Below are positions 36,400-45,767 of a stretch of DNA of 64,000 bases, piece by piece; position 1 is the stretch's first letter; every line of letters begins with the position of its first letter. The stretch covers positions 496,001-560,000 of the forward strand of contig NZ_CP139141.1 of the NCBI RefSeq assembly GCF_034059295.1, in the 5' to 3' direction. Below the pieces are notes generated by a model. It was not told where the DNA came from. It worked only from the letters and a program-made list of their open reading frames with translations, and did no database searches. Source of the stretch: Pseudomonas sp. HR96 (GTDB lineage: Bacteria; Pseudomonadota; Gammaproteobacteria; Pseudomonadales; Pseudomonadaceae). The translations under genes were made by a program, and so were the position numbers.

Positions 36400-36830
36400 T
36401 CCATGCCGACCGATTGCAGGGTCTCGGAACGCTCGTCGCTCTTCTGCGCGATGCAGTCGTTGAGGGCGATCTGGTAGGCCTGGCTGTTCTTGTCGGTGTT
36501 GAAGGTGTCCACCGCGCAATCGGCGTCACGCAGCTGTTCCCACAGGCGCTGGGCGGCCTTGACCTTGCCCAGCAGGTCGTTGAGCTGGGTCGGGTGGTCG
36601 GCGAACTGCGAGTTGATGCGGTCGGTCAGGTCCTTGACCGACTCGCCCAGCTCGGTTTCGGCGGTCTTGCGGTTATAGGCCGAGCAATCGAAGCTCTGCT
36701 GCGCGGTTTCGACGTTGTCGCAGGGCGTCGGGCCATCGTTGCCCGGGGTCTGCGGTTCATCGTCGTCGGCAGCCTGTGCGCCAAAGGCGGCCAGCGCCAG
36801 TACCAAAACCCATGCTCTCATTTGCGCCAT
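36396..36830 (-). CDS. LprI/DUF1311-type secreted protein
   Basis: A 144-aa protein with a signal peptide (MAQMRAWVLVLALAAFGAQA) and a mature domain with the DUF1311 pattern: TAQQSFDCSAYNRKTAETELGE, a helical middle and RLWEQLRDADC. Four cysteines can form two disulfides in the periplasm. Family members include the lysozyme inhibitor LprI; the role here is unknown. An ATG at 36821 is an alternative start. It lies 89 bp downstream of the ETX/MTX2-like gene. Confidence 0.82.
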   Translation of the reverse strand: MAQMRAWVLVLALAAFGAQAADDDEPQTPGNDGPTPCDNVETAQQSFDCSAYNRKTAETELGESVKDLTDRINSQFADHPTQLNDLLGKVKAAQRLWEQLRDADCAVDTFNTDKNSQAYQIALNDCIAQKSDERSETLQSVGME

Positions 36831-36918
36831 CCCAGAAAGAAGTTTCAACAAGTGTCACAGATTTTGGCTCAGGTTCGAGTGGATTAACAGCCCCGCGGGC
36901 CTTGCGGTGCAGCGACCT

Positions 36919-37770
36919 TCAATCCACGGTCAGGAATGCCGGTGCCATTTCCCGCTCGGGGCTGCCCTGATCGTCACTGACGATCACCCTGGTGTCGGCA
37001 TAGAAGCCTACCTCGATGATCTCCGAGCACAGCACTTCGTTGAAGATAGCGCCTGCGGCCATGATGTCTTCGATTGGCTCGGCCCAATGGTGGTGACCCT
37101 CGAAAGGCGTGTGATAGTCGTAATACACATCACCCTCGAGATACGCACGGTAGATCACCTTGGCCTTGAGCGTGCCTTTGCTCGCCGAAAGGGTCGCCGT
37201 GGCGCGCGTGCCCGGCTCGACCACCAGCGTCACGGCATCGGCGGTGGTGATGGTCGAGGTCAGCGTCTTCGAGGCGCCCTGGCCATAGGAAGTCTCCAGG
37301 CCGATGCGGGTTTCGCCGGTGACGTTGTTGCTGGGCAGGCCGATCTTGTAGGTGAATTTCTGCTCCAGAGTCAGTTTGCTGCCGGCGGTCCAGTTGGTGG
37401 CGGCCGAGACCAGCGCCGCATAGCTCAGGGTCGCCGTGTGCGAGGACGGCAGGTTGTCGCGCAGGTTCTCGTAATGATGGGTGGCCAGCGCCACCGGCTC
37501 CAGGTCAATGGAAATTATCTCTGCACTGAGTACTTCCATGACCCGATGAGTCTTGGTCCAGCCGTACTGATCGAAAAGACGGTGATCGCGCAGGTGCACC
37601 TCATCGGGCGCTTCGCCGCGCATGTTTTCGATCGCTCGGGTGAGCGCGAAGTGGTCAACGCCGAAGGTTTCCCGTTCCTCGGCAGAGATCAGATCGCGAA
37701 CTTTGCCGCTGGCGGTGATGGTGGAGGACTGGGCGTCGTTGCCAACCTTGATGTTGATTTCGAATGACAT
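36919..37770 (-). CDS. Probable aerolysin/ETX-MTX2-family beta-pore-forming protein
   Basis: A 283-aa protein without a signal peptide. The middle half (about residues 105-215) is rich in alternating Ser/Thr and hydrophobic residues: TWKLTLEQKFTY-like strands, ETRIGLETSYGQGASKTLTSTITT and VVEPGTRATATLSASKGTLKAKV. This is the pattern of the membrane-insertion region of ETX/MTX2 toxins, including the proline-glycine turn before the long strand. The N-terminal 100 residues are a separate head with GVDHFALTRAI. Family assignment is by pattern, and toxicity is unproven. The Shine-Dalgarno GAGGAAACG precedes the ATG. No immunity gene is evident. Confidence 0.72.
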   Translation of the reverse strand: MSFEINIKVGNDAQSSTITASGKVRDLISAEERETFGVDHFALTRAIENMRGEAPDEVHLRDHRLFDQYGWTKTHRVMEVLSAEIISIDLEPVALATHHYENLRDNLPSSHTATLSYAALVSAATNWTAGSKLTLEQKFTYKIGLPSNNVTGETRIGLETSYGQGASKTLTSTITTADAVTLVVEPGTRATATLSASKGTLKAKVIYRAYLEGDVYYDYHTPFEGHHHWAEPIEDIMAAGAIFNEVLCSEIIEVGFYADTRVIVSDDQGSPEREMAPAFLTVD

Positions 37771-38018
37771 GGGCGTTTCCTCTGTCTGGATGTGAGGTTG
37801 TCAGCCTACCCAGCGCCGCGCCGCAGGCCAGCCGGAAGCCTTGCCTGCGCAGCCACGCTGCTCCGCACGTCGCAGCCAGGCATGCCCGGCTGCGCATTGA
37901 CGCTTTCGGTGATTCCCCTGTCGTTTTTGAATCCGGCTGCGGTGGCTCGCAGGCTTATGCTGGCCCCAAAGCGCCGGCAGACGATTCGGCGCATGCCTTG
38001 CCTAAAGGGGACAGCCTG
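37771..38018. promoter_or_regulatory. Divergent region between the pore-former and dipeptidase genes
   Basis: 248 bp. A GTCGCAGCCAG element (37869-37879) fits the GTCGNNNNCAG pattern seen near choX, and a GTCGTTTTTGA lies at 37920. CAGCCGGAAGC and GCTGCGG stretches form weak inverted repeats. AAAGGGG is the dipeptidase Shine-Dalgarno. Confidence 0.35.
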
Positions 38019-38996
38019 ATGAGCCCAGCCGAATTGCACGCCGACAGCATCGTTATCGATGGCCTGATCATCGCCAAGTGGAACCGTGAGCTGTTCGAAG
38101 ACATGCGCAAGGGCGGCCTGACCATGGCCAACTGCACCGTATCGGTGTGGGAAGGCTTCCAGGCCACCATCGACAGCATCTGCAAGAGCCAGAAGCTGAT
38201 GCGCGAGAACAGCGACCTGGTGATGCCGGTGCGCACTACAGCCGACATCCGCAAGGCCAAGGAACTGGGCAAGACCGGCATCCTCTTCGGCTTCCAGAAC
38301 GCCCATGCCTACGAAGACCAGATCGGCTACGTGGAGATCTTCAAGCAGCTGGGCGTGGGCATCGTGCAGATGTGCTACAACACCCAGAACCTGGTCGGCA
38401 CCGGCTGCTACGAGCGCGACGGTGGCCTGTCGGGCTTCGGCCGCGAAATCGTCGCCGAGATGAACCGCGTCGGGGTGATGTGCGACCTGTCCCACGTTGG
38501 CTCCAAGACTTCCGAGGAAGTCATCCTCGAATCGAAGAAGCCGGTGTGCTACTCGCACTGCCTGCCGTCGGGGCTCAAGGAGCACCCGCGCAACAAATCC
38601 GATGAAGAACTGAAGTTCATTGCCGATCACGGCGGTTTCGTTGGCGTGACCATGTTCGCACCGTTCCTCGCCAAGGGCATCGAGTCGACCATCGACGACT
38701 ACGCCGAAGCCATCGAATACGTGATGAACATCGTCGGCGAAGACGCCATTGGCATCGGCACCGACTTCACCCAGGGCCACGGCCAGGACTTCTTCGAATA
38801 CCTCACCCACGACAAGGGCTACGCCCGCCGCCTGACCAGCTTCGGCAAGATCATCAACCCGCTGGGCATCCGCACCGTCGGCGAATTCCCCAACCTCACC
38901 GAGACCCTGCTCAAGCGCGGCCACAATGAGCGCGTGGTGCGCAAGATCATGGGCGAGAACTGGGTGAACGTGCTCGCCGATGTCTGGGGCGAATAA
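38019..38996 (+). CDS. Membrane-dipeptidase (renal dipeptidase, M19) family protein
   Basis: A 325-aa amidohydrolase-fold protein of the M19 family. The early DSIVIDGL, the central MCDLSHVGSKTSEEVILESKKPVCYSH (zinc ligands) and IGIGTDFTQGHGQ are typical. The substrate is not established; in P. aeruginosa the orthologous gene is adjacent to and co-regulated with dgcAB. The ATG at 38019 follows AAAGGGGACAG. It leads the plus-strand run of dimethylglycine genes. Confidence 0.9.
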   Translation: MSPAELHADSIVIDGLIIAKWNRELFEDMRKGGLTMANCTVSVWEGFQATIDSICKSQKLMRENSDLVMPVRTTADIRKAKELGKTGILFGFQNAHAYEDQIGYVEIFKQLGVGIVQMCYNTQNLVGTGCYERDGGLSGFGREIVAEMNRVGVMCDLSHVGSKTSEEVILESKKPVCYSHCLPSGLKEHPRNKSDEELKFIADHGGFVGVTMFAPFLAKGIESTIDDYAEAIEYVMNIVGEDAIGIGTDFTQGHGQDFFEYLTHDKGYARRLTSFGKIINPLGIRTVGEFPNLTETLLKRGHNERVVRKIMGENWVNVLADVWGE

Positions 38997-39069
38997 GCCC
39001 GACTTCTGATTCTTTCCCGCTGCCCTTCGCGCAGCGGGCACTACCGTATTTTTCTGGAGTTAACGTTCC

Positions 39070-39600
39070 ATGGCCAAGATCGCCCCGCAATTGCCTATCG
39101 AAGTCGACAGCGAAACCGGCGTGTGGACCTCCGACGCCCTGCCGATGCTCTACGTGCCGCGGCATTTCTTCGTCAACAACCACATGGGCATCGAGGAAGT
39201 CCTGGGCGCCGACGCCTACGCCGAGATTCTCTACAAGGCCGGCTACAAGTCCGCCTGGCACTGGTGCGAAAAGGAAGCCGAATGCCACGGGCTGGAAGGC
39301 GTGGCGGTGTTCGAGCACTACATGAAGCGCCTGTCGCAACGCGGCTGGGGCCTGTTCAAGATCCAGGACATCGACCTCGACAAGGGCACCGCCAGCGTCA
39401 AGCTCGAGCACTCGGCGTTCGTCTACGTGTACGGCAAGGTCGGGCGCAAGGTCGACTACATGTTCACCGGCTGGTTCGCCGGCGCCATGGACCAGATCCT
39501 CGCCGCCCGCGGCAGCAGCGTGCGCACCGTAGCCGAACAAGTGTATGGCGGTTCCGAAGAAGGCCACGAAGATGGCCTGTTCACCGTCAAGCCGTTGTAA
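39070..39600 (+). CDS. DUF5943 / 4-vinyl-reductase-like protein of the dgc cluster
   Basis: A 176-aa cytoplasmic protein with a V4R-type small-molecule-binding pattern: LYVPRHFFVNNHMG, SAWHWCEKEAECHG and a C-terminal GWFAGAMDQILAARG. It lies between the dipeptidase gene and dgcA, 15 bases before dgcA, which is a conserved position in pseudomonads. The function in dimethylglycine use is not known. Confidence 0.85.
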   Translation: MAKIAPQLPIEVDSETGVWTSDALPMLYVPRHFFVNNHMGIEEVLGADAYAEILYKAGYKSAWHWCEKEAECHGLEGVAVFEHYMKRLSQRGWGLFKIQDIDLDKGTASVKLEHSAFVYVYGKVGRKVDYMFTGWFAGAMDQILAARGSSVRTVAEQVYGGSEEGHEDGLFTVKPL

Positions 39601-39615
39601 GTCGAGGACTGCCCC

Positions 39616-41676
39616 ATGGCTTTCGAAGCGATGTTCCAGCCGATCCAGATCGGCAAACTGACGATCCGCAACCGCGTGCTGAGCACCGCTCACGCCGAGG
39701 TCTACGCCACCGATGGCGGCATGACCACCGATCGTTACGTCAAGTATTACGAAGAGAAAGCCAAGGGTGGCATCGGCCTGGCGATTTGCGGCGGCTCCTC
39801 CAGCGTCGCCATCGACAGCCCGCAGGGCTGGTGGAAGTCGGTCAACCTGGCCACCGACAAGATCATCCCGCACTTCCAGAACCTCGCCGACGCCATGCAC
39901 AAGCATGGCGCCAAGATCATGATCCAGATTACCCACATGGGCCGCCGCTCGCGGTGGGACGGCGAACACTGGCCAACCCTGATGTCGCCTTCCGGCATCC
40001 GCGAGCCGGTGCACCGCGCCACCTGCAAGACCATCGAGCCGGAAGAGATCCGCCGGGTGATCGGCAACTACGCCAGCGCTGCGGCGCGGGCCAAGGCCGG
40101 CGGCCTGGACGGCGTCGAGCTGTCGGCGGTGCACCAGCACATGATCGACCAGTTCTGGAGCCCGCGGGTCAACAAGCGCACCGATGAATGGGGCGGCAGT
40201 TTCGAGAACCGCATGCGGTTCGGCCTGGAAGTGATCAAGGCCGTGCGCGCCGAAGTCGGCCCGGATTTCTGCGTCGGCCTGCGCATCTGCGGCGACGAAT
40301 TCCACCCCGACGGCCTCAGCCACGAGGACATGAAGGAGATCGCCAAGTACTACGCCGACACCGGCATGATCGATTTCCTCGGCGTGGTCGGCTCCGGTTG
40401 CGACACCCACAACACCCTGGCCAACGTCATCCCCAACATGAGCTACCCGCCGGAGCCGTTCCTGCACCTGGCGGCCGGCATCAAGGAAGTGGTCAACGTA
40501 CCGGTGCTGCACGCGCAGAACATCAAGGACCCGAACCAGGCCACGCGCATCCTCGAAGGCGGCTATGTCGACATGGTCGGCATGACCCGCGCGCACATCG
40601 CCGACCCGCACCTGATCGCCAAGATCAAGATGGGTCAGGTCGACCAGATCAAGCAGTGCGTCGGCGCCAACTACTGCATCGACCGCCAGTACCAGGGCCT
40701 CGACGTGCTGTGCATCCAGAACGCCGCCACCTCGCGCGAATACATGGGCGTACCGCACATCATCGAGAAGACCACCGGGGTCAAGCGCAAGGTGGTGATC
40801 GTCGGTGCCGGCCCGGCGGGCATGGAAGCGGCGCGGGTCTCGGCCGAGCGTGGCCACGACGTGACCCTGTTCGAGAAGAAGGAGTTCATCGGCGGGCAGA
40901 TCACCACCGCCTCGAAAGCGCCACAACGCGACCAGATTGCCGGCATTACCCGCTGGTTCCAGCTGGAACTGGCGCGCCTGAAGGTCGACCTGCGCCTGGG
41001 CACCGCTGCCGACATCCCGACCATCATGGACCTGCGTCCGGACGTGATCGTGCTGGCGGTGGGCGGGCATCCGTTCCTTGAGCAGAACGAACATTGGGGC
41101 GCGGCCGAAGGCCTGGTGGTCAGCAGCTGGGATGTGCTCGACGGCAAGGTTGCGCCGGGCAAGAACGTGCTGGTGTACGACACCATCTGCGAATTCACCG
41201 GCATGTCGGTGGCCGATTTCCTCGCCGACAAGGGCAGCCAGGTCGAGATCGTCACCGACGACATCAAGCCGGGCGTGGCCATCGGCGGCACGTCGTTCCC
41301 GACCTACTACCGCAGCATGTACCCCAAGGAAGTGATCATGACCGGCGACCTGATGCTGGAAAAGGTCTATCGCGAGGGCGACAAGCTGGTGGCGGTGCTG
41401 GAGAACGAATACACCGGCGCCAAAGAGGAGCGGGTGGTCGACCAGGTGGTGGTGGAGAACGGCGTGCGCCCGGACGAGATGCTGTACTACGGCCTCAAGG
41501 AAGGTTCGCGCAACAAGGGCCAGATCGACATCGATGCGCTGTTCGCGATCCAGCCGCAGCCCTCGCTGAGCAGCACCGGCGACGGTTACCTGCTGTTCCG
41601 TATCGGCGACTGCGTGGCCCAGCGAAACACCCATGCGGCGATCTACGACGCGTTGCGTCTGTGCAAGGATTTCTGA
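39616..41676 (+). CDS. dgcA: Dimethylglycine demethylase subunit DgcA
   Basis: A 686-aa flavoprotein related to trimethylamine/dimethylamine dehydrogenases. An N-terminal old-yellow-enzyme TIM barrel (about 1-340) is followed by a [4Fe-4S] segment with CVGANYCI and VLCIQNAATSRE, then an FAD/NAD-binding half with VVIVGAGPAGMEAA near residue 395. It demethylates dimethylglycine to sarcosine, releasing formaldehyde. DgcB and the ETF-like pair downstream are the expected electron acceptors. Confidence 0.95.
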   Translation: MAFEAMFQPIQIGKLTIRNRVLSTAHAEVYATDGGMTTDRYVKYYEEKAKGGIGLAICGGSSSVAIDSPQGWWKSVNLATDKIIPHFQNLADAMHKHGAKIMIQITHMGRRSRWDGEHWPTLMSPSGIREPVHRATCKTIEPEEIRRVIGNYASAAARAKAGGLDGVELSAVHQHMIDQFWSPRVNKRTDEWGGSFENRMRFGLEVIKAVRAEVGPDFCVGLRICGDEFHPDGLSHEDMKEIAKYYADTGMIDFLGVVGSGCDTHNTLANVIPNMSYPPEPFLHLAAGIKEVVNVPVLHAQNIKDPNQATRILEGGYVDMVGMTRAHIADPHLIAKIKMGQVDQIKQCVGANYCIDRQYQGLDVLCIQNAATSREYMGVPHIIEKTTGVKRKVVIVGAGPAGMEAARVSAERGHDVTLFEKKEFIGGQITTASKAPQRDQIAGITRWFQLELARLKVDLRLGTAADIPTIMDLRPDVIVLAVGGHPFLEQNEHWGAAEGLVVSSWDVLDGKVAPGKNVLVYDTICEFTGMSVADFLADKGSQVEIVTDDIKPGVAIGGTSFPTYYRSMYPKEVIMTGDLMLEKVYREGDKLVAVLENEYTGAKEERVVDQVVVENGVRPDEMLYYGLKEGSRNKGQIDIDALFAIQPQPSLSSTGDGYLLFRIGDCVAQRNTHAAIYDALRLCKDF

Positions 41677-41692
41677 CGAACTGCCCACCGTA

Positions 41693-41775
41693 GCGTAGGA
41701 GCCGGGCTTGCCCGCGATGAGGCCATGACTGAAACACCGCGGTGGGTTCATCGCGACCAAGGTCGGCTCCTACGC
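41693..41775. repeat. Pseudomonas intergenic repeat between dgcA and dgcB
   Basis: Outer arms GCGTAGGAGCCG and CGGCTCCTACGC, with inner GGGCTTGCCCG and GCGATGA/TCATCGC, form a long imperfect hairpin in the 142-bp dgcA-dgcB gap. This is the TAGGAGCCGG...CGATGAGG type of repeat known from P. putida-group genomes. It may shape mRNA stability within the operon. Confidence 0.75.
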
Positions 41776-41818
41776 CAAGCGGTGTTTTTTCCCTGAAGTA
41801 CCGGTGGGAGTCCCCTCC

Positions 41819-43765
41819 ATGCTTAACACCCTTCTCCCCATCCTGCTGTTCGCCGCCCTCGGCCTTGCCGTGCTGGGCGCGCTGCGGCGGGTGGCCATGT
41901 GGCGCCAGGGCCGGGCGGCGAAAGTCGACCTGCTGGGCGGCCTGCTGGCCATGCCCAGGCGCTACATGGTCGACCTGCACCATGTGGTTGCACGGGACAA
42001 ATACATTGCCAACACCCACGTGGCCACGGCCGGTGGTGCGGTGGCGTCCATCGTGCTGGCCGTGCTGGTGCATGGTTTCGGCCTGCACAACCGCATCCTC
42101 GGCTACGCCTTGCTGCTGGCGACCGCGCTGATGTTCGTCGGCGCGCTGTTCGTCTACGCCCGCCGCCTGAACCCACCCAGCCGCCTGTCCAAGGGACCGT
42201 GGATGCGCCTGCCGAAAAGCCTGCTGATGTTCTCGGCAAGCTTCTTCGTTGCCACCTTGCCGGTGGCCGGCATTCTTCCGGAAAACTTCGGCGGCTGGGT
42301 ACTGGCGGCGATCCTCTCGGTCGGCGTGCTCTGGGGCGTGTCCGAGCTGTTCTTCGGCATGACCTGGGGCGGGCCGATGAAGCACGCCTTCGCCGGCGCC
42401 CTGCACCTGGCCTGGCACCGGCGCGCCGAGCGCTTTGGCGGCGGCCGTTCGACTGGCCTCAAGCCGTTGAACCTGGACGATCCGCACGCCCCTTTGGGCG
42501 TCGAAAAACCCAAGGACTTCACCTGGAACCAACTGCTCGGCTTCGACGCCTGCGTGCAGTGCGGCAAGTGCGAGGCCGCCTGCCCAGCGTTCGCCGCCGG
42601 CCAGCCACTGAACCCGAAAAAGCTGATCCAGGACATGGTCGTCGGCCTGGCCGGGGGCACCGATGCCAGGTTCGCCGGCAGCCCCTACCCGGGCAAGGCC
42701 ATTGGCGAGCACGGCGGCAACCCGCACCAGCCGATCGTCAACGGCCTGGTCGATGCCGATACCCTGTGGTCGTGCACCACCTGCCGCGCCTGCGTGGAAG
42801 AGTGCCCGATGATGATCGAGCACGTCGACGCCATCGTCGACATGCGCCGTCACCTGACCCTGGAGAAGGGCGCCACGCCAAACAAGGGCGCCGAAGTGCT
42901 GGACAACCTGATCGCCACCGACAACCCCGGTGGCTTCAACCCAGGCGGGCGGATGAACTGGGCCGCCGATCTCAACCTGTCGTTGCTGTCCGAGGTCAAG
43001 TCCGCTGACGTGCTGTTCTGGGTTGGCGACGGCGCCTTCGACATGCGCAACCAGCGCACCTTGCGCAGCTTCGTCAAAGTGCTGAAAGCGGCCAAGGTCG
43101 ACTTCGCCGTGCTCGGCCTGGAGGAGCGCGACAGCGGCGACGTCGCCCGACGCCTGGGCGACGAGGCGACCTTCCAAGTGCTCGCCCGGCGCAACATCCA
43201 GACGTTGGACAAGTACCGCTTCAAGCGCATCGTCACCTGCGACCCACACAGTTTCCATGTGCTGAAAAACGAATACGGCGCTCTTGGCGGCAACTACGAA
43301 GTGTTGCACCACAGCACCTTCATGGCCGAACTGGTCGGCGCCGGCCAGCTTACCCTCGCGGCGCACAAGGGCGGCAGCGTGACCTACCACGACCCGTGCT
43401 ACCTGGGCCGCTACAACGGTGAGTACCAGGCGCCGCGCGAAGTGCTCAAGGCGCTTGGCATCGAGGTCAAGGAAATGCAGCGCTCGGGCTTCCGCTCCCG
43501 TTGCTGCGGCGGCGGCGGCGGCGCGCCGATCACCGACATTCCCGGCAAGCAGCGGATACCCGACATGCGCATGGACGACATCCGCGAGACCCAGGCCGAA
43601 GTGGTCGCCGTGGGTTGCCCGCAGTGCACTGCGATGCTCGAAGGTGTGGTCGAGCCGCGGCCGCAGGTGCTCGACATCGCCGAGCTGGTGGCCAACGCGC
43701 TGGTCGAAGACGCGCCGGCGAGCAAGCCGGCGCCGGTCAAACGCGAACCTGCGGAGGTGCATTGA
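41819..43765 (+). CDS. dgcB: Dimethylglycine demethylase subunit DgcB (membrane Fe-S electron-transfer protein)
   Basis: A 648-aa protein with N-terminal membrane helices (about residues 1-30, 75-115, 135-190), two ferredoxin-type [4Fe-4S] motifs (CVQCGKCEAACP and CTTCRACVEECP), and C-terminal CCG cysteine-rich domains including SRCCGGGGG and CPQCT. The layout matches DgcB and heterodisulfide-reductase-like proteins that pass electrons to the respiratory chain. The ATG at 41819 follows GTGGGAG. Its stop overlaps the next start. Confidence 0.94.
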   Translation: MLNTLLPILLFAALGLAVLGALRRVAMWRQGRAAKVDLLGGLLAMPRRYMVDLHHVVARDKYIANTHVATAGGAVASIVLAVLVHGFGLHNRILGYALLLATALMFVGALFVYARRLNPPSRLSKGPWMRLPKSLLMFSASFFVATLPVAGILPENFGGWVLAAILSVGVLWGVSELFFGMTWGGPMKHAFAGALHLAWHRRAERFGGGRSTGLKPLNLDDPHAPLGVEKPKDFTWNQLLGFDACVQCGKCEAACPAFAAGQPLNPKKLIQDMVVGLAGGTDARFAGSPYPGKAIGEHGGNPHQPIVNGLVDADTLWSCTTCRACVEECPMMIEHVDAIVDMRRHLTLEKGATPNKGAEVLDNLIATDNPGGFNPGGRMNWAADLNLSLLSEVKSADVLFWVGDGAFDMRNQRTLRSFVKVLKAAKVDFAVLGLEERDSGDVARRLGDEATFQVLARRNIQTLDKYRFKRIVTCDPHSFHVLKNEYGALGGNYEVLHHSTFMAELVGAGQLTLAAHKGGSVTYHDPCYLGRYNGEYQAPREVLKALGIEVKEMQRSGFRSRCCGGGGGAPITDIPGKQRIPDMRMDDIRETQAEVVAVGCPQCTAMLEGVVEPRPQVLDIAELVANALVEDAPASKPAPVKREPAEVH

Positions 43766-44985
43766 TGAGCGACATTATTCGCCGGGACCCGCGCGCCGAG
43801 TGGATCGCCCGCAACCGCCTGCATCCGCTGCACGCCGCCATGCAGCCGCTGCAGAACAGCTGGATGGGCCCGCAGGGTCTGCTGCGCAAGAACCCCCACG
43901 CGGTCGGTTTCATCGGGCCCAACGGCATCAAGCGCATCGACCGCAGCGGCGCTCAGCAGGGCGGTACTGCCAAGCGTGGCACGGCCGTTGAAGCGCAGTT
44001 GCGGCTGCACGTGGTTGCGCAGCCCGCATTCTTCATCGCCGTGGTCCCTGACATGGTCGGCGGCCGCCTGAGCAGTCACGACCGCGACCTGCTGGGCCTG
44101 GCCCATCGCCTGGCCGGTAACGACGGTGCGGTGCTGGCCGTGGTGTTCGGCGAGCACAAGGAGACCGCGTTCGATACAGCCGGTGTGGACCGCTTGCTGG
44201 TGTTGCAAGGCGCTGAATTCGACGGCTACTCGCCAGAGCAACGGGTGCAAGGTCTGCGCGCTGTGGATAACCAATTCACGCCGCGCCACTGGCTGCTGCC
44301 AGATAGCCGCACCGGGGGCGGCGAGTTGGGCCGGCGCTTTGCCGCGGCACTCGGCGAGCGGCCGGCGACGCGGGTCTGGCAGGTCAAGGATGGCCAGTGC
44401 ATCAGCCGAGCAGGGGCCGGCCAGCAGGACATCAGCCGGGACTTGCCACGCTTGATCCTCGCGGCCGCCGAGTGCGCCGAGCCTGTGGATGAAACCCGTC
44501 ATCAAGCCCTGCCAGTGGAGTTATCCACAAGTGCGGCGCGCAGCCTGACGCGTATCGAAGACCTCGGCGCGGTGCCGGTGGACCCGTCGGTGATCCCGAT
44601 GGCCGAAGCCGAGTTCATCCTCTCCGGCGGTAACGGGGTCAAGGATTGGGCCCTGTTCCATGAAGCGGCTCACGCCTTGGGCGCCACCGAGGGCGGTTCG
44701 CGAGTGGCGGTGGACGATGGCTTCATGAGCCGCGACCGCCAGGTGGGCGCCAGCGGCACCTGGGTTACGGCGCGGGTGTATGTAGCAGTCGGCATCTCCG
44801 GGGCCATTCAGCACCTGCAGGGCATCGGCGCCTGCGACAAGGTGGTGGCCGTCAACCAGGACCCGACCTGCGACATGATCAAGCGCGCCGACCTCTCGGT
44901 GATCGGCGACAGCGGGGCAATTCTCGCCGCGCTGATTGCGGCCATCGCCGCCTACCGCAACCAGGCGCAGCGTGACGCTGCCTGA
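43765..44985 (+). CDS. etfA: Electron-transfer flavoprotein alpha-subunit-like protein
   Basis: A 406-aa EtfA-like protein. The C-terminal FAD-binding domain (about residues 280-400) contains GASGTWVTARVYVAVGISGAIQHLQGI and AVNQDPTCDMIKRADL. The N-terminal half is divergent. It overlaps dgcB by one base (TGATG), so it belongs to the dgc operon and probably accepts electrons from DgcA/DgcB. Two consensus DnaA boxes fall inside the gene (44272-44280 and 44521-44529). Confidence 0.9.
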   Translation: MSDIIRRDPRAEWIARNRLHPLHAAMQPLQNSWMGPQGLLRKNPHAVGFIGPNGIKRIDRSGAQQGGTAKRGTAVEAQLRLHVVAQPAFFIAVVPDMVGGRLSSHDRDLLGLAHRLAGNDGAVLAVVFGEHKETAFDTAGVDRLLVLQGAEFDGYSPEQRVQGLRAVDNQFTPRHWLLPDSRTGGGELGRRFAAALGERPATRVWQVKDGQCISRAGAGQQDISRDLPRLILAAAECAEPVDETRHQALPVELSTSAARSLTRIEDLGAVPVDPSVIPMAEAEFILSGGNGVKDWALFHEAAHALGATEGGSRVAVDDGFMSRDRQVGASGTWVTARVYVAVGISGAIQHLQGIGACDKVVAVNQDPTCDMIKRADLSVIGDSGAILAALIAAIAAYRNQAQRDAA

Positions 44986-44993
44986 GGAGCCCC

Positions 44994-45764
44994 ATGAACA
45001 GCAAAGTGATCAGCCTGGTGTCCGTCGGCGCCCACCCCACCTCCGGCCGCACGCGGCGTGCCGAGCAGGACTCGCGCGCGGTAGAGCTGGGTTTGCAACT
45101 GGCCGGGCAGAACCTGCAGGTGCTGCACGCCGGCGATGTCGCCGAGCCGGCCCTGCGTGCCTACCTCGGCATGGGCCTTGCGCAGATGCACGTATTGGAA
45201 CAGCCGCAAGGCGCCGACGCCTTGCCGGCCCTTGCCGATTACCTGCGCAGTGCCGGTGCCCAATTGGTGCTGACCGGCAGCCAGGCGGAAACCGGTGAAG
45301 GCTCGGGCATGCTGCCGTTTCTGCTGGCCGAACGGCTGGGTTGGCCGATCGTGGTCGGCCTGGCCGAGGTCGAATCGATCCACGACGGCGTCGCCCAGGT
45401 CCTGCAGGCCCTGCCCCGCGGCCAGCGGCGCCGTCTCAAGGTGCGCCTGCCGATGCTCGCCACTGTGGATAACGCCGCGGCGAAACCACGGCAAAGCGCC
45501 TTCGGCCCGGGCCGCCGGGGCGTCCTCGACGTCGAGCAGGTCGAAGTCATCAACGACGACTTATACACAGCCGCAGACTTGCAGCCGGCCAAGCCACGGC
45601 CCAAACGGCTGAAGGTAATCAAGGCAAAAAGCGGCGCCGACCGCATGAAAGCCGCCACAGCCAAGGCCAGCGGCGGCTCGGGCCAGGTGCTCAAGGGGGT
45701 GTCGGCGGAAGAGGGCGCGCAAGCGATCTTGAAGCTGTTGATCGAGGAAGGGGTGGTGCGTTGA
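44994..45764 (+). CDS. etfB: Electron-transfer flavoprotein beta-subunit-like protein
   Basis: A 256-aa EtfB-like protein; AEQDSRAVELGLQLA and LPALADYLRSAGAQLVLTGSQAETGEGSGMLPFLLAERLGWP-type residues are typical of ETF beta. It lies 8 bases after the alpha-like gene and probably forms a heterodimer with it for dimethylglycine oxidation. The C-terminal third is lysine-rich. Two consensus DnaA boxes lie in its 3' half (45464-45472, 45561-45569). Confidence 0.88.
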   Translation: MNSKVISLVSVGAHPTSGRTRRAEQDSRAVELGLQLAGQNLQVLHAGDVAEPALRAYLGMGLAQMHVLEQPQGADALPALADYLRSAGAQLVLTGSQAETGEGSGMLPFLLAERLGWPIVVGLAEVESIHDGVAQVLQALPRGQRRRLKVRLPMLATVDNAAAKPRQSAFGPGRRGVLDVEQVEVINDDLYTAADLQPAKPRPKRLKVIKAKSGADRMKAATAKASGGSGQVLKGVSAEEGAQAILKLLIEEGVVR

Positions 45765-45767
45765 CAC

